A stretch of DNA of 64,000 nucleotides from Anadara kagoshimensis (Eukaryota; Mollusca; Bivalvia; Arcoida; Arcidae), in contig CM037865.1 in NCBI GenBank assembly GCA_021292105.1, positions 72,990,128 through 73,054,127 on the forward strand. The letters are read 5' to 3'. This document shows, in pieces, positions 63,860 to 64,000 of this stretch (position 1 is its first letter; every line of letters starts with the position of its first letter). The position numbers were made by a program, and so were the translations under genes. Under the pieces are notes generated by a model. It saw only the letters and a list, made by a program, of their open reading frames with translations, did not search any database and had not been told where the DNA came from.

Positions 63860-64000
63860 CTGTAAAATAACAAGCAAATAAAGTGAATTAGGATCCCCAA
63901 CAGTAGGAACTTTTCTGTCAAAAGGCCATAACTCTAAAGAAAATGAGCAAACCAACTTGGGTTAATGATATGAACATATCATATCAATGTTGATGTTTTG

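Overview
This is eukaryotic nuclear DNA, AT-rich and with short exons in long repeat-filled introns. Gene structure and repeat types (tRNA-derived SINEs, many TA- and TTAA-flanked TIR elements, elements with internal satellites) fit a mollusc, most likely a bivalve; that assignment is inference. Two protein-coding genes were recognised, arranged tail to tail.

Region 1-4731, plus strand: the 3' part of an SR-rich splicing coactivator, called SRRM1 from its Ser/Arg/Pro repeats, a Lys/His-rich stretch and a C-terminal LEkkLREKAL-type motif. Five exons are visible; the N-terminal PWI-domain exons lie upstream of the window. The large exon (1708-3531) reads cleanly for 1.2 kb and then carries five single-base indels at short homopolymer or A-rich positions within about 500 bp.

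Region 4732-12707: SRRM1 3' UTR and the convergent intergenic region, holding SINEs, MITEs and AT-rich sequence, no gene.

Region 12708-63859, minus strand: the last 36 coding exons of an RNF213-type giant AAA+/E3 ubiquitin ligase. I joined them by hand using GT-AG sites and codon phase; they total 5,937 nt, i.e. 1,978 codons plus stop, with no break. They cover the region after the AAA core, the RING finger (exon 48487-48669) and the RZ finger (exons 30744-30778 and 30093-30190), and end at the stop at 12708. The gene continues beyond the right edge.

The introns hold most of the novelty: a three-deep nest of mobile elements at 30.8-37.9 kb, with a second copy of the outer element at 38.7-40.9 kb; arrays of about 145-bp repeats inside those elements; a 55-bp satellite (62.1-63.0 kb) in which every unit repeats the splice acceptor of the adjacent exon; a decayed tandem copy of the RING exon; a TIR transposon carrying a small helix-turn-helix-like ORF; a mariner relic; a LINE tail; and several long hairpins. 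The RING finger has Asp where the zinc-binding His is expected.
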